Below the pieces are notes generated by a model. The model searched no databases, was not told where the DNA came from, and saw only the letters and a program-made list of their open reading frames with translations. Below, piece after piece: positions 15,832-24,406 of a stretch of 64,000 bases of DNA; position 1 is the stretch's first letter, and every line of letters begins with the position of its first letter. The stretch is from assembly GCA_964387685.1 (NCBI GenBank), contig CAYLXK010000012.1:1-64000 (forward strand). The letters run 5' to 3'. Made by a program: the position numbers and the translations under genes. The DNA comes from Bryobacter sp964387685. GTDB taxonomy: Bacteria; Acidobacteriota; Terriglobia; Bryobacterales; Bryobacteraceae.

Positions 15832-16933
15832 ACCGAATCGAGTTGGGATGAGTATCGCGGCGTTGCTGGCGGTAGCGGGTGTGACGATCTACGCCCAACA
15901 AGCGGCGCCGGGCGAAAACAAGCCCAAGGAAGAAGAGTTCAAGATTGTCACGAGCACGCTGAACGTGGTGGCGCCGACGGTGGTGAAGGGGCCGGACGGC
16001 AGTTTTTTAAGCGGGCTGGACGTGAAGGACTTTGTGCTGCGGGACAACGATCAAATACAGGACATCAAGATCGATTTGACGTATGTGCCGATCGACGCGG
16101 TGGTGGTGATCCAGAGAAGCTCCTCGACCGAGTTGGTGCTGCCGACGGTGATGAAGATTGGGTCGATGCTGGAACCGGTAATTCTGGGCGAGCGCGGACA
16201 GGCAGCAGTGGTGACCTTCGACCATCGCGTAGAGACCGTACAGGACTTCACCAACGACACGGATAAGTTTAAGGCGGCGCTGGCGAAGCTGAAGCCGGGC
16301 TCGCAGACGAGGGCTATGTCGGACGCGATGATGCATGCCGCGCGGATGCTGCGGCGGCGGGCGACCGACCATCGGCGTGTGATTGTGCTGATTAGCGAGA
16401 CGCAAGAGAGCGGGTCGAACGCGCGGGTTAAGGATGCGCTGCTGGAGATTGAGTTTGGCAACATCACGGTCTACACGATTAACATGAGCCGCTGGGTGAA
16501 CAAGCTGACCGCGAAGCCCGGCTATCCGCGACCGGACCCCGTGCCTCCGAGCGCGCGGCCGCTGCCGGCGGGCATGGCGAATACGCCGACGACACAGGCG
16601 CAGATGGGCGGGATGAGCGGCAGCTTTGGCAATTTCGTTCCTGTGTTTCAAGAGATTTTCACGGCGGCCAAGGCCATCTTTATCAACAACCCCCAGGAGC
16701 TGTATACGAAGTACACGGGCGGGAGCGAGCATTCGTTTGTGAGCTTGAGCGGCTTTGAGAAGGCGGTGCAGCAGTTGGGCGAGGAACTGCAGAGCCAGTA
16801 TTTGCTCGCGTATTCGCCGAATGAAAAGGTAAGGATGGACGGCGGATTCCACCGGATTCAGGTGGAGGTGCGGCGCGCGAACGTGGAAGTGAAGACGCGC
16901 GCGGGCTATTGGATGGCGGCGCGGCCGAACTAG
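15824..16933 (+). CDS. VWFA-related acidobacterial secreted protein
   Basis: A 369-residue exported protein of the VWFA-related acidobacterial type (TIGR03436-like). The signal peptide is MSIAALLAVAGVTIYAQ. The family core begins VVKGPDGSFLSGLDVKDFVL, and the VWA-like part includes the region TYVPIDAVVVIQRSSST; a perfect DXSXS MIDAS motif is not evident, so metal-dependent binding may be lost. A typical late motif is QSQYLLAYSPNEK followed by FHRIQVEVRR. Family members are abundant in Acidobacteria and of unknown role, presumably protein-protein contacts in the periplasm. The start at 15824 overlaps moaC by eight bases. Confidence 0.85.
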   Translation: MNRPNRVGMSIAALLAVAGVTIYAQQAAPGENKPKEEEFKIVTSTLNVVAPTVVKGPDGSFLSGLDVKDFVLRDNDQIQDIKIDLTYVPIDAVVVIQRSSSTELVLPTVMKIGSMLEPVILGERGQAAVVTFDHRVETVQDFTNDTDKFKAALAKLKPGSQTRAMSDAMMHAARMLRRRATDHRRVIVLISETQESGSNARVKDALLEIEFGNITVYTINMSRWVNKLTAKPGYPRPDPVPPSARPLPAGMANTPTTQAQMGGMSGSFGNFVPVFQEIFTAAKAIFINNPQELYTKYTGGSEHSFVSLSGFEKAVQQLGEELQSQYLLAYSPNEKVRMDGGFHRIQVEVRRANVEVKTRAGYWMAARPN

Positions 16934-16984
16934 CGCGGAGGATTTGGCGCTGCGATTGCACTCTGTTGGTGGGAGAGGTGCGCC

Positions 16985-17341
16985 ATGACTGAGAATACGT
17001 TTCTTCGCGAGATGGGCGCAACGCTCGGAAGCGGCGCTAACGTCAAGGCAGTATATGGAGAACCGGTTCCCGCCGCGGGACGGACGGTGATTCCGGTGGC
17101 CAAGGTCTCCTACGGGTTTGGTGGGGGAATACACTCAGGTGGGGTAAATCGCCAGGAAGGCGAAGGCGGGGTAGAACGAGCTGGGGGCGGAGGCGGAGTG
17201 CGCGCCTATCCGGTGGGGGCGCTGGAGATTTCGGCGACGGAGACGCGGCTTATCCCAATCGGAAATTGGCGCCGGATCGCGGCGGCTTTCCTGGGCGGAA
17301 CGCTCGCGGGGTTCTGCTATGGCCACGAGCGCAAGGGCTAG
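16985..17341 (+). CDS. GerW/YtfJ-like protein
   Basis: A 118-residue protein resembling the GerW (YtfJ) family, known from spore-formers where YtfJ affects germination. The conserved block is VKAVYGEPVPAAGRTVIPVA followed by KVSYGFGGG, a Gly/Glu-rich linker and a second conserved strand (GGGGGVRAYPVGALEI). The C-terminus has a short hydrophobic stretch (AAAFLGGTLAGFC). Acidobacteria do not sporulate, so the role must differ. ATG at 16985; it overlaps the next gene by 23 bases. Confidence 0.75.
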   Translation: MTENTFLREMGATLGSGANVKAVYGEPVPAAGRTVIPVAKVSYGFGGGIHSGGVNRQEGEGGVERAGGGGGVRAYPVGALEISATETRLIPIGNWRRIAAAFLGGTLAGFCYGHERKG

Positions 17342-18038
17342 GAAGGGGGTCTGGTTCTGGGTAGGGCGAGCGGCCGTCGTGGCCGTGGCGGGCTACGCGG
17401 CTGTCGTGGGCCTCGCCTGGTTGCGTTACGGCAAGGTGTCGGGCTTGAGCGCACGAGAAGGGCCGGACGCGCTGCTGGACCAATTCCTGCCGGACTACGA
17501 AGTGGTGGAGCGGCACGAGGTTGCCGTGGACGCGCCGGCGGAGACCGTATATGCCGCGTCGCGCGAGATGGACCTCTTCGGCTCGCCGCTGGCGCGGGGC
17601 ATCTTCAAGGCACGAGAGGCATTACTGGGGACCAAGCCTCGGGAAACAGCGCTGCCGCGCGGCTTAGTGGAGCAGGCCAAGGCGATGGGGTGGGGAGTGC
17701 TGGCGGAGACGCCGAATCGAGAATTGGTGATGGGCGCGGTGACGCAACCTTGGGAAGCCAATGTGGTGTTTCGGGCCTTGCCGGCGGCGGAATTTCGGGC
17801 TTTCCAAGATCCGGATTTCGTGAAGATTGTTTGGACACTGCGGGCGGACCCCGCCGAGGCGACGTCGTCTGTATTTCGGACGGAGACGCGGGCAAGGGCC
17901 TGCGGCCCGGCAGCGAGGAGAAAGTTTCGCAAATATTGGGCGTTCCTATCGCCGGGGATTGCGCTGATCCGACTGGCGATGTTGGGGCCACTGCGGCGGG
18001 AGGCAGAGCAGCGGTATCGCCAGGAGAGCGGGCGATAA
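17319..18038 (+). CDS. SRPBCC-like protein with N-terminal membrane anchor
   Basis: A 239-residue protein. One transmembrane helix lies near the N-terminus (AVVAVAGYAAVVGLAW). The rest reads like an SRPBCC/polyketide-cyclase-type lipid-binding fold: VVERHEVAVDAPAETVYAAS at the start of the domain, then GAVTQPWEANVVFRAL, and a C-terminal helix with FRKYWAFLSPGIALIRLAM typical of such proteins. It may bind a hydrophobic ligand at the membrane; the substrate is unknown. It overlaps GerW-like by 23 bases and the nucleotidase by one (TAATG). Confidence 0.7.
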   Translation: MATSARARKGVWFWVGRAAVVAVAGYAAVVGLAWLRYGKVSGLSAREGPDALLDQFLPDYEVVERHEVAVDAPAETVYAASREMDLFGSPLARGIFKAREALLGTKPRETALPRGLVEQAKAMGWGVLAETPNRELVMGAVTQPWEANVVFRALPAAEFRAFQDPDFVKIVWTLRADPAEATSSVFRTETRARACGPAARRKFRKYWAFLSPGIALIRLAMLGPLRREAEQRYRQESGR

Positions 18039-19369
18039 TGGGGAACGGTATGTGGACCCCGCTTAGAATTCCGGCGCTGCTTTCGATCCTCATGGGCGCG
18101 GCATACGCGCAGACGGTGGACCTGACGATCCTCCACTTCAACGACTTCCATGCGAAGCTCTTGCCCGCGCAGGGCCGGGGCGGCGCGGCGCATCTGGTGA
18201 CCGCGCTGCAGCGGGAACGCGAAAACTGCCCGCGCTGCCTGGTGCTGAACGCGGGGGACAACGTGCAGGGCTCGCCGGTGAGCACGATCTACCGCGGGCT
18301 GCCGGTGTTTGAAGTATTGCGACCGGCCAAGGCCGACGCGATCGTGCTGGGCAACCATGAGTTCGACTATGGAGCGGAGCGCATCAACGACTTCATGGCC
18401 GCCGCCGCGCAGCCGGTGTTGGCCGCGAACTTCGTAACGGCCGAGGGGAATCTGTTTACGGAAGCGGGAAGCGTTATCTTTGAGCGCGACGGGCTGCGGA
18501 TTGGCGTGGTGGGCGTGTTGATGGACGACCTTGTACCGAAGCTGACGACGCCGGCCAAGCTGGGAACGAATCGCATCCTGCCGGCGCTGGACACGCTGCG
18601 GGCCGAAGCCGCGCGGCTGAAGGACAAGACCGATATCCTGATCGCGCTGGTGCATTTGTGGAAAGAGCAATGCGATGAGATTGTGAAAGAGATTCCCGAG
18701 TATGCGGTGGTGATCAGCGGGCACGATCACGGCGGGATGCTGCATGCGTTTCGGGCCGAGGGGCGGATTGGCGTGCGGCTGCGGGCGAATGGGAGTGAGA
18801 TCGGGCGCTTGGATTTGCAGTACGACAAGGGGGCGCGGAAGCTGGTGAAGGCCGAGTGGAAGATTATTCCCGTCACGACGGCGGCATATCCCGCAGATCC
18901 GGAAACAGCGGCACTGGTGGAGAAGTGGGAACGCAAGGTTAAGGCGGTGGTGGACGTGCCGGTTGGGGAGAGTGCGGCCGCGCGGAACCGCGAATGGGTT
19001 CGTGCCTGGATTGAAAAGGTGATGCGGGAGAAGACGGGTGCGGAAATCGTGCACATGAACGCGGGAGGGGTGCGGGATACTCTGCCGGAAGGCAAGCTGC
19101 TGGCGCGCAGCCTTTGGAACATTATGCCCTTCGACAATCTGCTGGTGACGGGAAAGGTGAAGGGCGCTCTGCTGCCGGATTTCCTGCGGCCGCAGGCGGG
19201 CTTCGACCCGGAGAAGATTTACACGGTTTCGACGATTGACTTCCTGATTGAAAGCTGGCGCGGGCCCGATTCGAAGTTCCGGGATTTCGCGCAGGCTATG
19301 CCGCTGGACGGGCCTCTGCTGCGGGATGTGATGATCGATTGGGTAAAGGCGAAAAAGATAGTCGAGTGA
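18038..19369 (+). CDS. Secreted 5'-nucleotidase / 2',3'-cyclic phosphodiesterase family
   Basis: A 443-residue exported metallophosphoesterase of the UshA/CpdB type, which releases phosphate from nucleotides in the periplasm. The signal peptide ends near AAYAQ. Metal and phosphate motifs are all present: ILHFNDFHAKL, VLNAGDNVQGS, VLGNHEFDYGAE and VVISGHDHGGM; the C-terminal substrate domain includes IVHMNAGGVRDTLP and WNIMPFDNLLV. Length is a little short of UshA (about 550). I start it at ATG 18038, which overlaps the previous stop as TAATG; a longer upstream frame is open but has no signal peptide. Its stop overlaps the next start as GTGA. Confidence 0.9.
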   Translation: MGNGMWTPLRIPALLSILMGAAYAQTVDLTILHFNDFHAKLLPAQGRGGAAHLVTALQRERENCPRCLVLNAGDNVQGSPVSTIYRGLPVFEVLRPAKADAIVLGNHEFDYGAERINDFMAAAAQPVLAANFVTAEGNLFTEAGSVIFERDGLRIGVVGVLMDDLVPKLTTPAKLGTNRILPALDTLRAEAARLKDKTDILIALVHLWKEQCDEIVKEIPEYAVVISGHDHGGMLHAFRAEGRIGVRLRANGSEIGRLDLQYDKGARKLVKAEWKIIPVTTAAYPADPETAALVEKWERKVKAVVDVPVGESAAARNREWVRAWIEKVMREKTGAEIVHMNAGGVRDTLPEGKLLARSLWNIMPFDNLLVTGKVKGALLPDFLRPQAGFDPEKIYTVSTIDFLIESWRGPDSKFRDFAQAMPLDGPLLRDVMIDWVKAKKIVE

Positions 19370-20454
19370 GGTTTTCCGAGCGCTACCCCTGGCAGGCGGA
19401 GGAGAACCGGCTGACGCGGCTTTTGCGGGAGCGGGCGGCGGCGGGGCTGCCGATTGCAGACTTGAGCGTAAGCAATCCGACGCGGGTGGGGTTAACGGTA
19501 GCCCTCGAGTTGGGAAGCCGTTACGATCCGGCACCGGCGGGAGGGATTGCTACGCGGGAGGCCATCGCGCGGTATTACCGCGAAGAGTTTGGGGTGGAGC
19601 TTTCGCCGAGGCGCATCCAGCTTTGCGCGAGCACGAGCGAGGGCTATAGTTATTGCCTAAAGCTGCTGGCGGACCCGGGCGACGAAGTGCTGATTCCCGA
19701 GCCCTCGTACCCGCTGCTCGAACACTTGATTCGGGCGGAAGGCGTGGTGGCGATTCCGTACGCCACGCACTACGCCGCCGGAGAATGGGTGCTGGATCGA
19801 GAGAGATTGCAAGGGGCGATCGGGCCGCGCACGAAGGCGATCGTGTTGGTGCATCCGAATAACCCTACAGGGCATTTTTGGAGCGCGGAGGATTTGGAAT
19901 GGCTGCCGCCCCAGCTGCCCCGCATTAGCGACGAAGTTTTCGCGGATTATGCGTGGGAGGCGCCTCCCGCTCCACGTACGCTGGCCGCGAGCGGCGCGTT
20001 TTGTTTAAGCGGACTGAGCAAGGTGTGCGCGCTGCCGCAAATGAAACTGGGCTGGATTGTGATGCCCGAAGAAGAGCACATCGTGCGGGCGATGGAGTTT
20101 ATCGGCGATACCTATTTGTCGGTGTCGGCGCCGATTCAGGAGGCCGCCCCCACGTGGTTGGCCAGGAGAGACGAACTTCAGGCACCGGTGAAAGAACGCT
20201 GCCGCCAGAATCTAGCCTGGCTTTACGCGCAGCGCGGCCTGGCCGTGGATAGAGTGGGGGCGGGGTGGTGTGCGATTGTGCGCACGTCCAGCGGCGGGGA
20301 CGAGGAAGAGATGGCGGCACGTCTGATCGAGCGCGGCTTCTGGCTGCACCCCGGATACTATTACGATCTGCCGATGCGGGAAGCCTGGGTGCTGAGCTTG
20401 TTGACGCAGCCGGAGCGCCTGGAGGCGGGAATCGGCGCGCTTAGCGCTTTGTAA
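19366..20454 (+). CDS. PLP-dependent class I/II aminotransferase
   Basis: A 362-residue aminotransferase of fold type I. The PLP lysine is in LSGLSKVCALPQMKLGW; the substrate and cofactor motifs LVHPNNPTGHFW and RISDEVFADYAW (Asp for the pyridine nitrogen, Tyr) are visible. I start it at GTG 19366, overlapping the nucleotidase stop as GTGA, because that gives coupling and the family start (RFSERYPWQAEENRL). Substrate specificity (alanine, aspartate or aromatic) cannot be read. It ends the ten-gene plus-strand chain and overlaps the convergent methyltransferase by 14 bases. Confidence 0.88.
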   Translation: MRFSERYPWQAEENRLTRLLRERAAAGLPIADLSVSNPTRVGLTVALELGSRYDPAPAGGIATREAIARYYREEFGVELSPRRIQLCASTSEGYSYCLKLLADPGDEVLIPEPSYPLLEHLIRAEGVVAIPYATHYAAGEWVLDRERLQGAIGPRTKAIVLVHPNNPTGHFWSAEDLEWLPPQLPRISDEVFADYAWEAPPAPRTLAASGAFCLSGLSKVCALPQMKLGWIVMPEEEHIVRAMEFIGDTYLSVSAPIQEAAPTWLARRDELQAPVKERCRQNLAWLYAQRGLAVDRVGAGWCAIVRTSSGGDEEEMAARLIERGFWLHPGYYYDLPMREAWVLSLLTQPERLEAGIGALSAL

Positions 20455-21145
20455 AGATGAGGATGTGCTGCCAGGGGAGTTCCTCGACGATCTTGTCGAG
20501 ACGGAAGCCTTCGGCTTCGACTTCCATTTTGGCCTCTTTGACGCTCATCTTGTGCTCGGGCCGGATCGGGACATAGGGATCCTCTTTGCGGTATTCGAGC
20601 AGGATCAGGCGGCCATTGGGCTTGAGCGACTCTCGAAGCTTAGCCAGGATCTCGATGGGGTGGGAAAGTTCGTGGTAGACGTCCACCATGATGATGGCGT
20701 CGCAGCTATTGGGAGGCAACTTGGGGTCGCGCTCGGTACCAAGAATGGCCTCGACGTTTGCGGCTTTCTTTTCGCGGATGCGCCGCTTCAGCAACTGCAG
20801 CATGTCGGACTGGATCTCATTGGCATAGACCTTGCCCGTGGGCCCGACGATCTCGGCGATGCGAAGAGAGTAGTAGCCAACGCCGGCGCCGATGTCGGCA
20901 ACGGTCATGCCAGCTTCAAATTTCATGAGGCGGATAGCGAGGGAAGGGTTCTCCTCCGACTCGCGCTCGGCGCGTTCCAGCCAATCGGCACCGCCGACGC
21001 CCATGACGGGAGCGATGCGGCGTCCGGATTTGGGGTGCTGGCCCTGGGCCGAGGCGGCGGGCACCAGCAAAACGAGGGAAAGCATGCCCGCAACGAGAAT
21101 TCCGCCGAGGCGTTGCCAGCGGGAGCGAAATTGACGTACCCTCAT
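20441..21145 (-). CDS. Exported class I SAM-dependent methyltransferase-like protein
   Basis: A 234-residue protein with a clear signal peptide (GGILVAGMLSLVLLVPAASA, cleavage near residue 33) followed by a class I methyltransferase fold. SAM-binding motif I is MTVADIGAGVGYYSLR, motif II is GKVYANEIQSD, and CDAIIMVDVYHEL is motif IV-like. The start at 21145 is chosen for the signal peptide; the frame is open further upstream through the divergent gene. Export of a SAM-dependent enzyme is odd because SAM is cytoplasmic, so it may act before export, stay tethered, or no longer methylate. Related exported methyltransferases occur in Acidobacteria and Planctomycetes. Confidence 0.8.
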   Translation of the reverse strand: MRVRQFRSRWQRLGGILVAGMLSLVLLVPAASAQGQHPKSGRRIAPVMGVGGADWLERAERESEENPSLAIRLMKFEAGMTVADIGAGVGYYSLRIAEIVGPTGKVYANEIQSDMLQLLKRRIREKKAANVEAILGTERDPKLPPNSCDAIIMVDVYHELSHPIEILAKLRESLKPNGRLILLEYRKEDPYVPIRPEHKMSVKEAKMEVEAEGFRLDKIVEELPWQHILIFTKR

Positions 21146-21155
21146 AACGAGTAAG

Positions 21156-21737
21156 ATGACACAGTTCCAAGCTTCGTTCCAAAACCGAAGAGAAATTCTT
21201 GCCGCGCTGGGCGCCGCAGCGGCAGTACTGGGAGCCTGCACCCGGGACGGCGAGAACGCGGGAGCTCCGAAGATTGCCGCGAAAGTTTTCAAGATGGGGG
21301 AACGGGTGCCGGTAGGGCTGATCACTTACAACGTGTTGGAAGCGGAGTATAAAACGCAGCTTGGCGGCGTGGCGCAGAAGATGCCCCAGAAGCGCTTTCT
21401 GGTGCTTCGGCTGGCGATCACCAACGGCGGCAACAAGGAAGCGGAGTTGCCTTTGTTTTCGCTAGTTGACGACAAGGGCGAAACCTACGCGGAGCTGCAG
21501 GAGGGCGAAGGCGTGGCGAATTGGTTAGGGCTAATCCGGAAGATTGGGCCAACCATGACGGAAGAGGGACGAATCCTTTTTGATGTGATGCCGCGCGACT
21601 ATAAGCTGCAGGTGAGCGACGGCGAGGAGACCAGCAAAGAGCAACTGGCGCACATCGAAATTCCCATGCAGTTCGACACGGCGGAACCAATTCCCGCAGC
21701 CGGTCAATCGCCCGCAGCGGTTTCGCCGCGGCCATAG
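21156..21737 (+). CDS. DUF4352-like lipoprotein
   Basis: A 193-residue protein with a lipoprotein signal (ILAALGAAAAVLGAC, lipobox VLGAC). The mature part is an immunoglobulin-like beta domain of the DUF4352/MPT63 kind: KRFLVLRLAITNGGNKEAEL followed by LPLFSLVDDKGETYAE and EGRILFDVMPRDYKL. Such domains are extracytoplasmic and of unknown function. It is divergent from the exported methyltransferase with only 10 bases between the starts, and its 3' end overlaps rsmD by 34 bases. Confidence 0.8.
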   Translation: MTQFQASFQNRREILAALGAAAAVLGACTRDGENAGAPKIAAKVFKMGERVPVGLITYNVLEAEYKTQLGGVAQKMPQKRFLVLRLAITNGGNKEAELPLFSLVDDKGETYAELQEGEGVANWLGLIRKIGPTMTEEGRILFDVMPRDYKLQVSDGEETSKEQLAHIEIPMQFDTAEPIPAAGQSPAAVSPRP

Positions 21738-22255
21738 AAGCTGACGACATTGTCGCCTTGCTTAAGTTCGCGGTAGCGAGCTAACTGGCCGATTTTTTCC
21801 GGTAGTTCCTGGCGGCGGTCGTGCTGGATGAGAAGGATCTCAATGTCTTCCGATTCCCCGGCGAGGGACGCGGCCAGCTTTTCGTATTCACGGGGGGTAT
21901 CGTAAGGGGGATCCGCAAAGACAATGCCCGAGACGCCGTTGGGGATGGCGGAATGCACCCGCTTTTGCACGACCAGGCAGCGATTATCGATCTGGAGGGA
22001 GCGCAGGTTTTCGCGCAAAGTAGAGAGGGCATCGCGGTCACTTTCGACGAATACAATGCGGGAGGCCCCACGCGAGAGGGCCTCAATGCCGACGGCGCCG
22101 GAGCCCGCGTAGAGGTCGTAGAAGACTTTGCCCGCGATTTGCGTTTGGAGGATGGAGAAGAGGGACTCGCGCAATCGGTCGGGGGTGGGGCGCGTGGATT
22201 CGCCTGGCGGGGCGAGAATTTTGCGGCTGCGAAGGTCTCCAGCAATGACGCGCAT
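21704..22255 (-). CDS. rsmD: 16S rRNA (guanine966-N2)-methyltransferase
   Basis: A 183-residue RsmD that methylates G966 of 16S rRNA. Visible signatures are MRVIAGDLRSRKI, RPTPDRLRESLFSIL, the SAM motif DLYAGSGAVGIEALSRGA, and the catalytic NPPY-type motif as FADPPYDTP. Length is normal. It lies 15 bases after recG on the minus strand, so the two are probably cotranscribed. Its 3' end overlaps the convergent lipoprotein gene. Confidence 0.95.
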   Translation of the reverse strand: MRVIAGDLRSRKILAPPGESTRPTPDRLRESLFSILQTQIAGKVFYDLYAGSGAVGIEALSRGASRIVFVESDRDALSTLRENLRSLQIDNRCLVVQKRVHSAIPNGVSGIVFADPPYDTPREYEKLAASLAGESEDIEILLIQHDRRQELPEKIGQLARYRELKQGDNVVSFYGRGETAAGD

Positions 22256-22270
22256 AAGCTTTCCTTCCTT

Positions 22271-24406
22271 TTAGCCTACCTGGGCAAGGCCATAGCGGCG
22301 CTGCCAGTGTTGCTCGAGATAATCGACGGCGGCGCGACCGCGGGCAGTGCCTTCTTCGCGGTCGAGAAAGGACTGCGCCTCCTCGCGGGCGCACTCAAGA
22401 ATTTCCCGGTCTTTGAGTACGTGGGCAAAGCGCAGTTGCGGGATGCCGGACTGTCGCGTGCCGAAGAACTCGCCGGGTCCGCGGATTTCGAGATCGACCT
22501 CAGAAAGACGGAAGCCGTCGCTCGAGGCGACCATGGCGTCAATGCGCTGCCGCGCGACCTCGTTCAGCTTGCCGGTGACGAGGAAGCAATAGCTATCGTG
22601 CGCGCCGCGGCCAACGCGGCCGCGCAATTGATGGAGTTGCGCCAAGCCGAATTTCTCGGCATTCTCGATCACCATCACGGTCGCATTGGGCACGTCGACG
22701 CCGACTTCGACCACAGTAGTGGAGACGAGAATATCGAGCTCGTGGCGTTTGAAGCGTTCCATGACGTCGTCTTTCTGGCTGGGCGGCAGCTGCCCGTGCA
22801 GGAGACCGACGCGGAAATCCGGGAAGATTTTCGACTGATGCAGCTCGAACATTTGCAGGGCGCTCTTGAGATCTGGGGAGGTCTCGCTGTCATCGACCAA
22901 CGGATAGATGACATAGGCCTGGCGGCCGAGCGATAACTGGTGGCGCACGGCATTCCAGACGGCCTTGGCTTGGGCGGGGGGAATGTGTTTGGTGACGATG
23001 GGGCGGCGTCCCGGGGGGAGTTCGTCGATGACGCTGACATCGAGATCGCCGTAAAGCGTAAGGGCCAACGTGCGAGGGATGGGCGTGGCGGTCATGACGA
23101 GCACGTCGGGCGCGGCGCCTTTTTGACGCAGGAAGAGGCGCTGCAATACGCCGAAGCGGTGCTGCTCATCGATAACGACGAGGCCGAGTTTGGGAAACTC
23201 GACGCTCTTTTCGAGTAAGGCGTGGGTGCCGACCACGATTTGGACGAGGCCCTCGGCAATCAGCTTTTTGATCTGACTTTTCTCTCGCGCCGTCTGGCTG
23301 CCGGTGACCAGGGCAACGGTATAACCGATGCGGCGGAAAAAGCGATTGAGCGAAAGATAGTGTTGGGCGGCGAGGATCTCCGTGGGCGCGAGCAGAACAA
23401 CCTGGTAGCCATTTTCGACGGCGATGACGGCGGCTTCGGCGGCGACGAGAGTCTTGCCGCTGCCGACGTCGCCTTGGAGGAGGCGGTTCATCGGCGAGGG
23501 GCGGGCCATGTCATCGGCAATCTCCTTCAAGGCCCGTTTCTGGGCGCCGGTAGGCTTGAAAGGCAACATCGCCTTGATCTTGTCGCGGATCCGGTCGTTC
23601 AGCGCGAAGGCGATGCCTAGGGTGCGCTTGGCATCCTTCCGCTTGCGGAGGAGGCCAAACTCAAGCCAGAAGAACTCTTCAAAAATCAGACGCCAATAGC
23701 CGGGGGAACGGCGGGTGTTGAGCGCGTCGAGCGAGACGCCGGGGCCGGGGGCATGGACTTCGCGCAACGCATCGGCAAGCACGGGCAAACGATAGCGCTC
23801 GAAAACGGAGGCGGGCAGCGCGTCGTGCAATTCCCCGGCGGCTTCGATGGCGCGGGCCAGGAAGCGGCGGATCTGCTTGCGGGAGATTTTGCCGATCATT
23901 TCGTAGATGGGCACAATGCGGCCCATGTGCAAGGCAAGTTCGGGATCGCTTTCCTCCGGCAACACCTCGAATTCGGGATGGGCGAGGTAAGTGCGATTGG
24001 ATTGGAAATCGAATTCGGCTTTACCGAAGAGGGCCAGGCGGAGGCCGGGCACGATCTCGCTGGCCAGGTAGCGCGCGTTATACCAGCGGGCCAGGAGGCG
24101 GTTGCCCTGTTCGTCTTGCAGCTCCGCTTCGAAAAGGACCTGCCCGCCCTTGCGCCAGGCCTTGGTGCGCGTGGATGAGACGATACCGAGCACGGCGCCG
24201 GCCTGCCCGTCGCGAAACTGGCGGAAGGGGAGGAAGCGGCTGCGGTCCTCATAGCGAAAGGGCGGGTAGAAGAGCAGGTCTTCGACCGTTTCCAGACCTT
24301 TAGCCTTGAGCTTCTCCGCAAGCGTGGGGCCAACGCCCTTGAGATATTGAAGCGGAGAGGAGAGGTGAACCAAAGCCGCAGTATACAATTCTCGGGATGA
24401 AGGCAT
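22271..24406 (-). CDS. recG: ATP-dependent DNA helicase RecG
   Basis: A 711-residue RecG, a branch-migration helicase that processes stalled forks and recombination intermediates. The N-terminal wedge domain (QYLKGVGPTLAEKLKAKGLE, LLFYPPFRYEDRS) is followed by the helicase core: Walker A RLLQGDVGSGKTLVAAEA, DEQHRFG as motif II, TATPIPRTLAL as motif III, and STTVVEVGVDVPNAT plus QLRGRVGRG at the C-terminal RecA domain. The ATG at 24406 makes a 10-base head-to-head overlap with the divergent oxidoreductase; an in-frame TTG about 11 codons later (before HLSSPLQ) would avoid this. Confidence 0.95.
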   Translation of the reverse strand: MPSSRELYTAALVHLSSPLQYLKGVGPTLAEKLKAKGLETVEDLLFYPPFRYEDRSRFLPFRQFRDGQAGAVLGIVSSTRTKAWRKGGQVLFEAELQDEQGNRLLARWYNARYLASEIVPGLRLALFGKAEFDFQSNRTYLAHPEFEVLPEESDPELALHMGRIVPIYEMIGKISRKQIRRFLARAIEAAGELHDALPASVFERYRLPVLADALREVHAPGPGVSLDALNTRRSPGYWRLIFEEFFWLEFGLLRKRKDAKRTLGIAFALNDRIRDKIKAMLPFKPTGAQKRALKEIADDMARPSPMNRLLQGDVGSGKTLVAAEAAVIAVENGYQVVLLAPTEILAAQHYLSLNRFFRRIGYTVALVTGSQTAREKSQIKKLIAEGLVQIVVGTHALLEKSVEFPKLGLVVIDEQHRFGVLQRLFLRQKGAAPDVLVMTATPIPRTLALTLYGDLDVSVIDELPPGRRPIVTKHIPPAQAKAVWNAVRHQLSLGRQAYVIYPLVDDSETSPDLKSALQMFELHQSKIFPDFRVGLLHGQLPPSQKDDVMERFKRHELDILVSTTVVEVGVDVPNATVMVIENAEKFGLAQLHQLRGRVGRGAHDSYCFLVTGKLNEVARQRIDAMVASSDGFRLSEVDLEIRGPGEFFGTRQSGIPQLRFAHVLKDREILECAREEAQSFLDREEGTARGRAAVDYLEQHWQRRYGLAQVG

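Noticed and set aside
17495..19534. 679-codon minus-strand open frame across the SRPBCC, nucleotidase and aminotransferase genes
   Set aside because: Low-complexity Arg/His/Pro translation with no family, opposite three well-supported genes.
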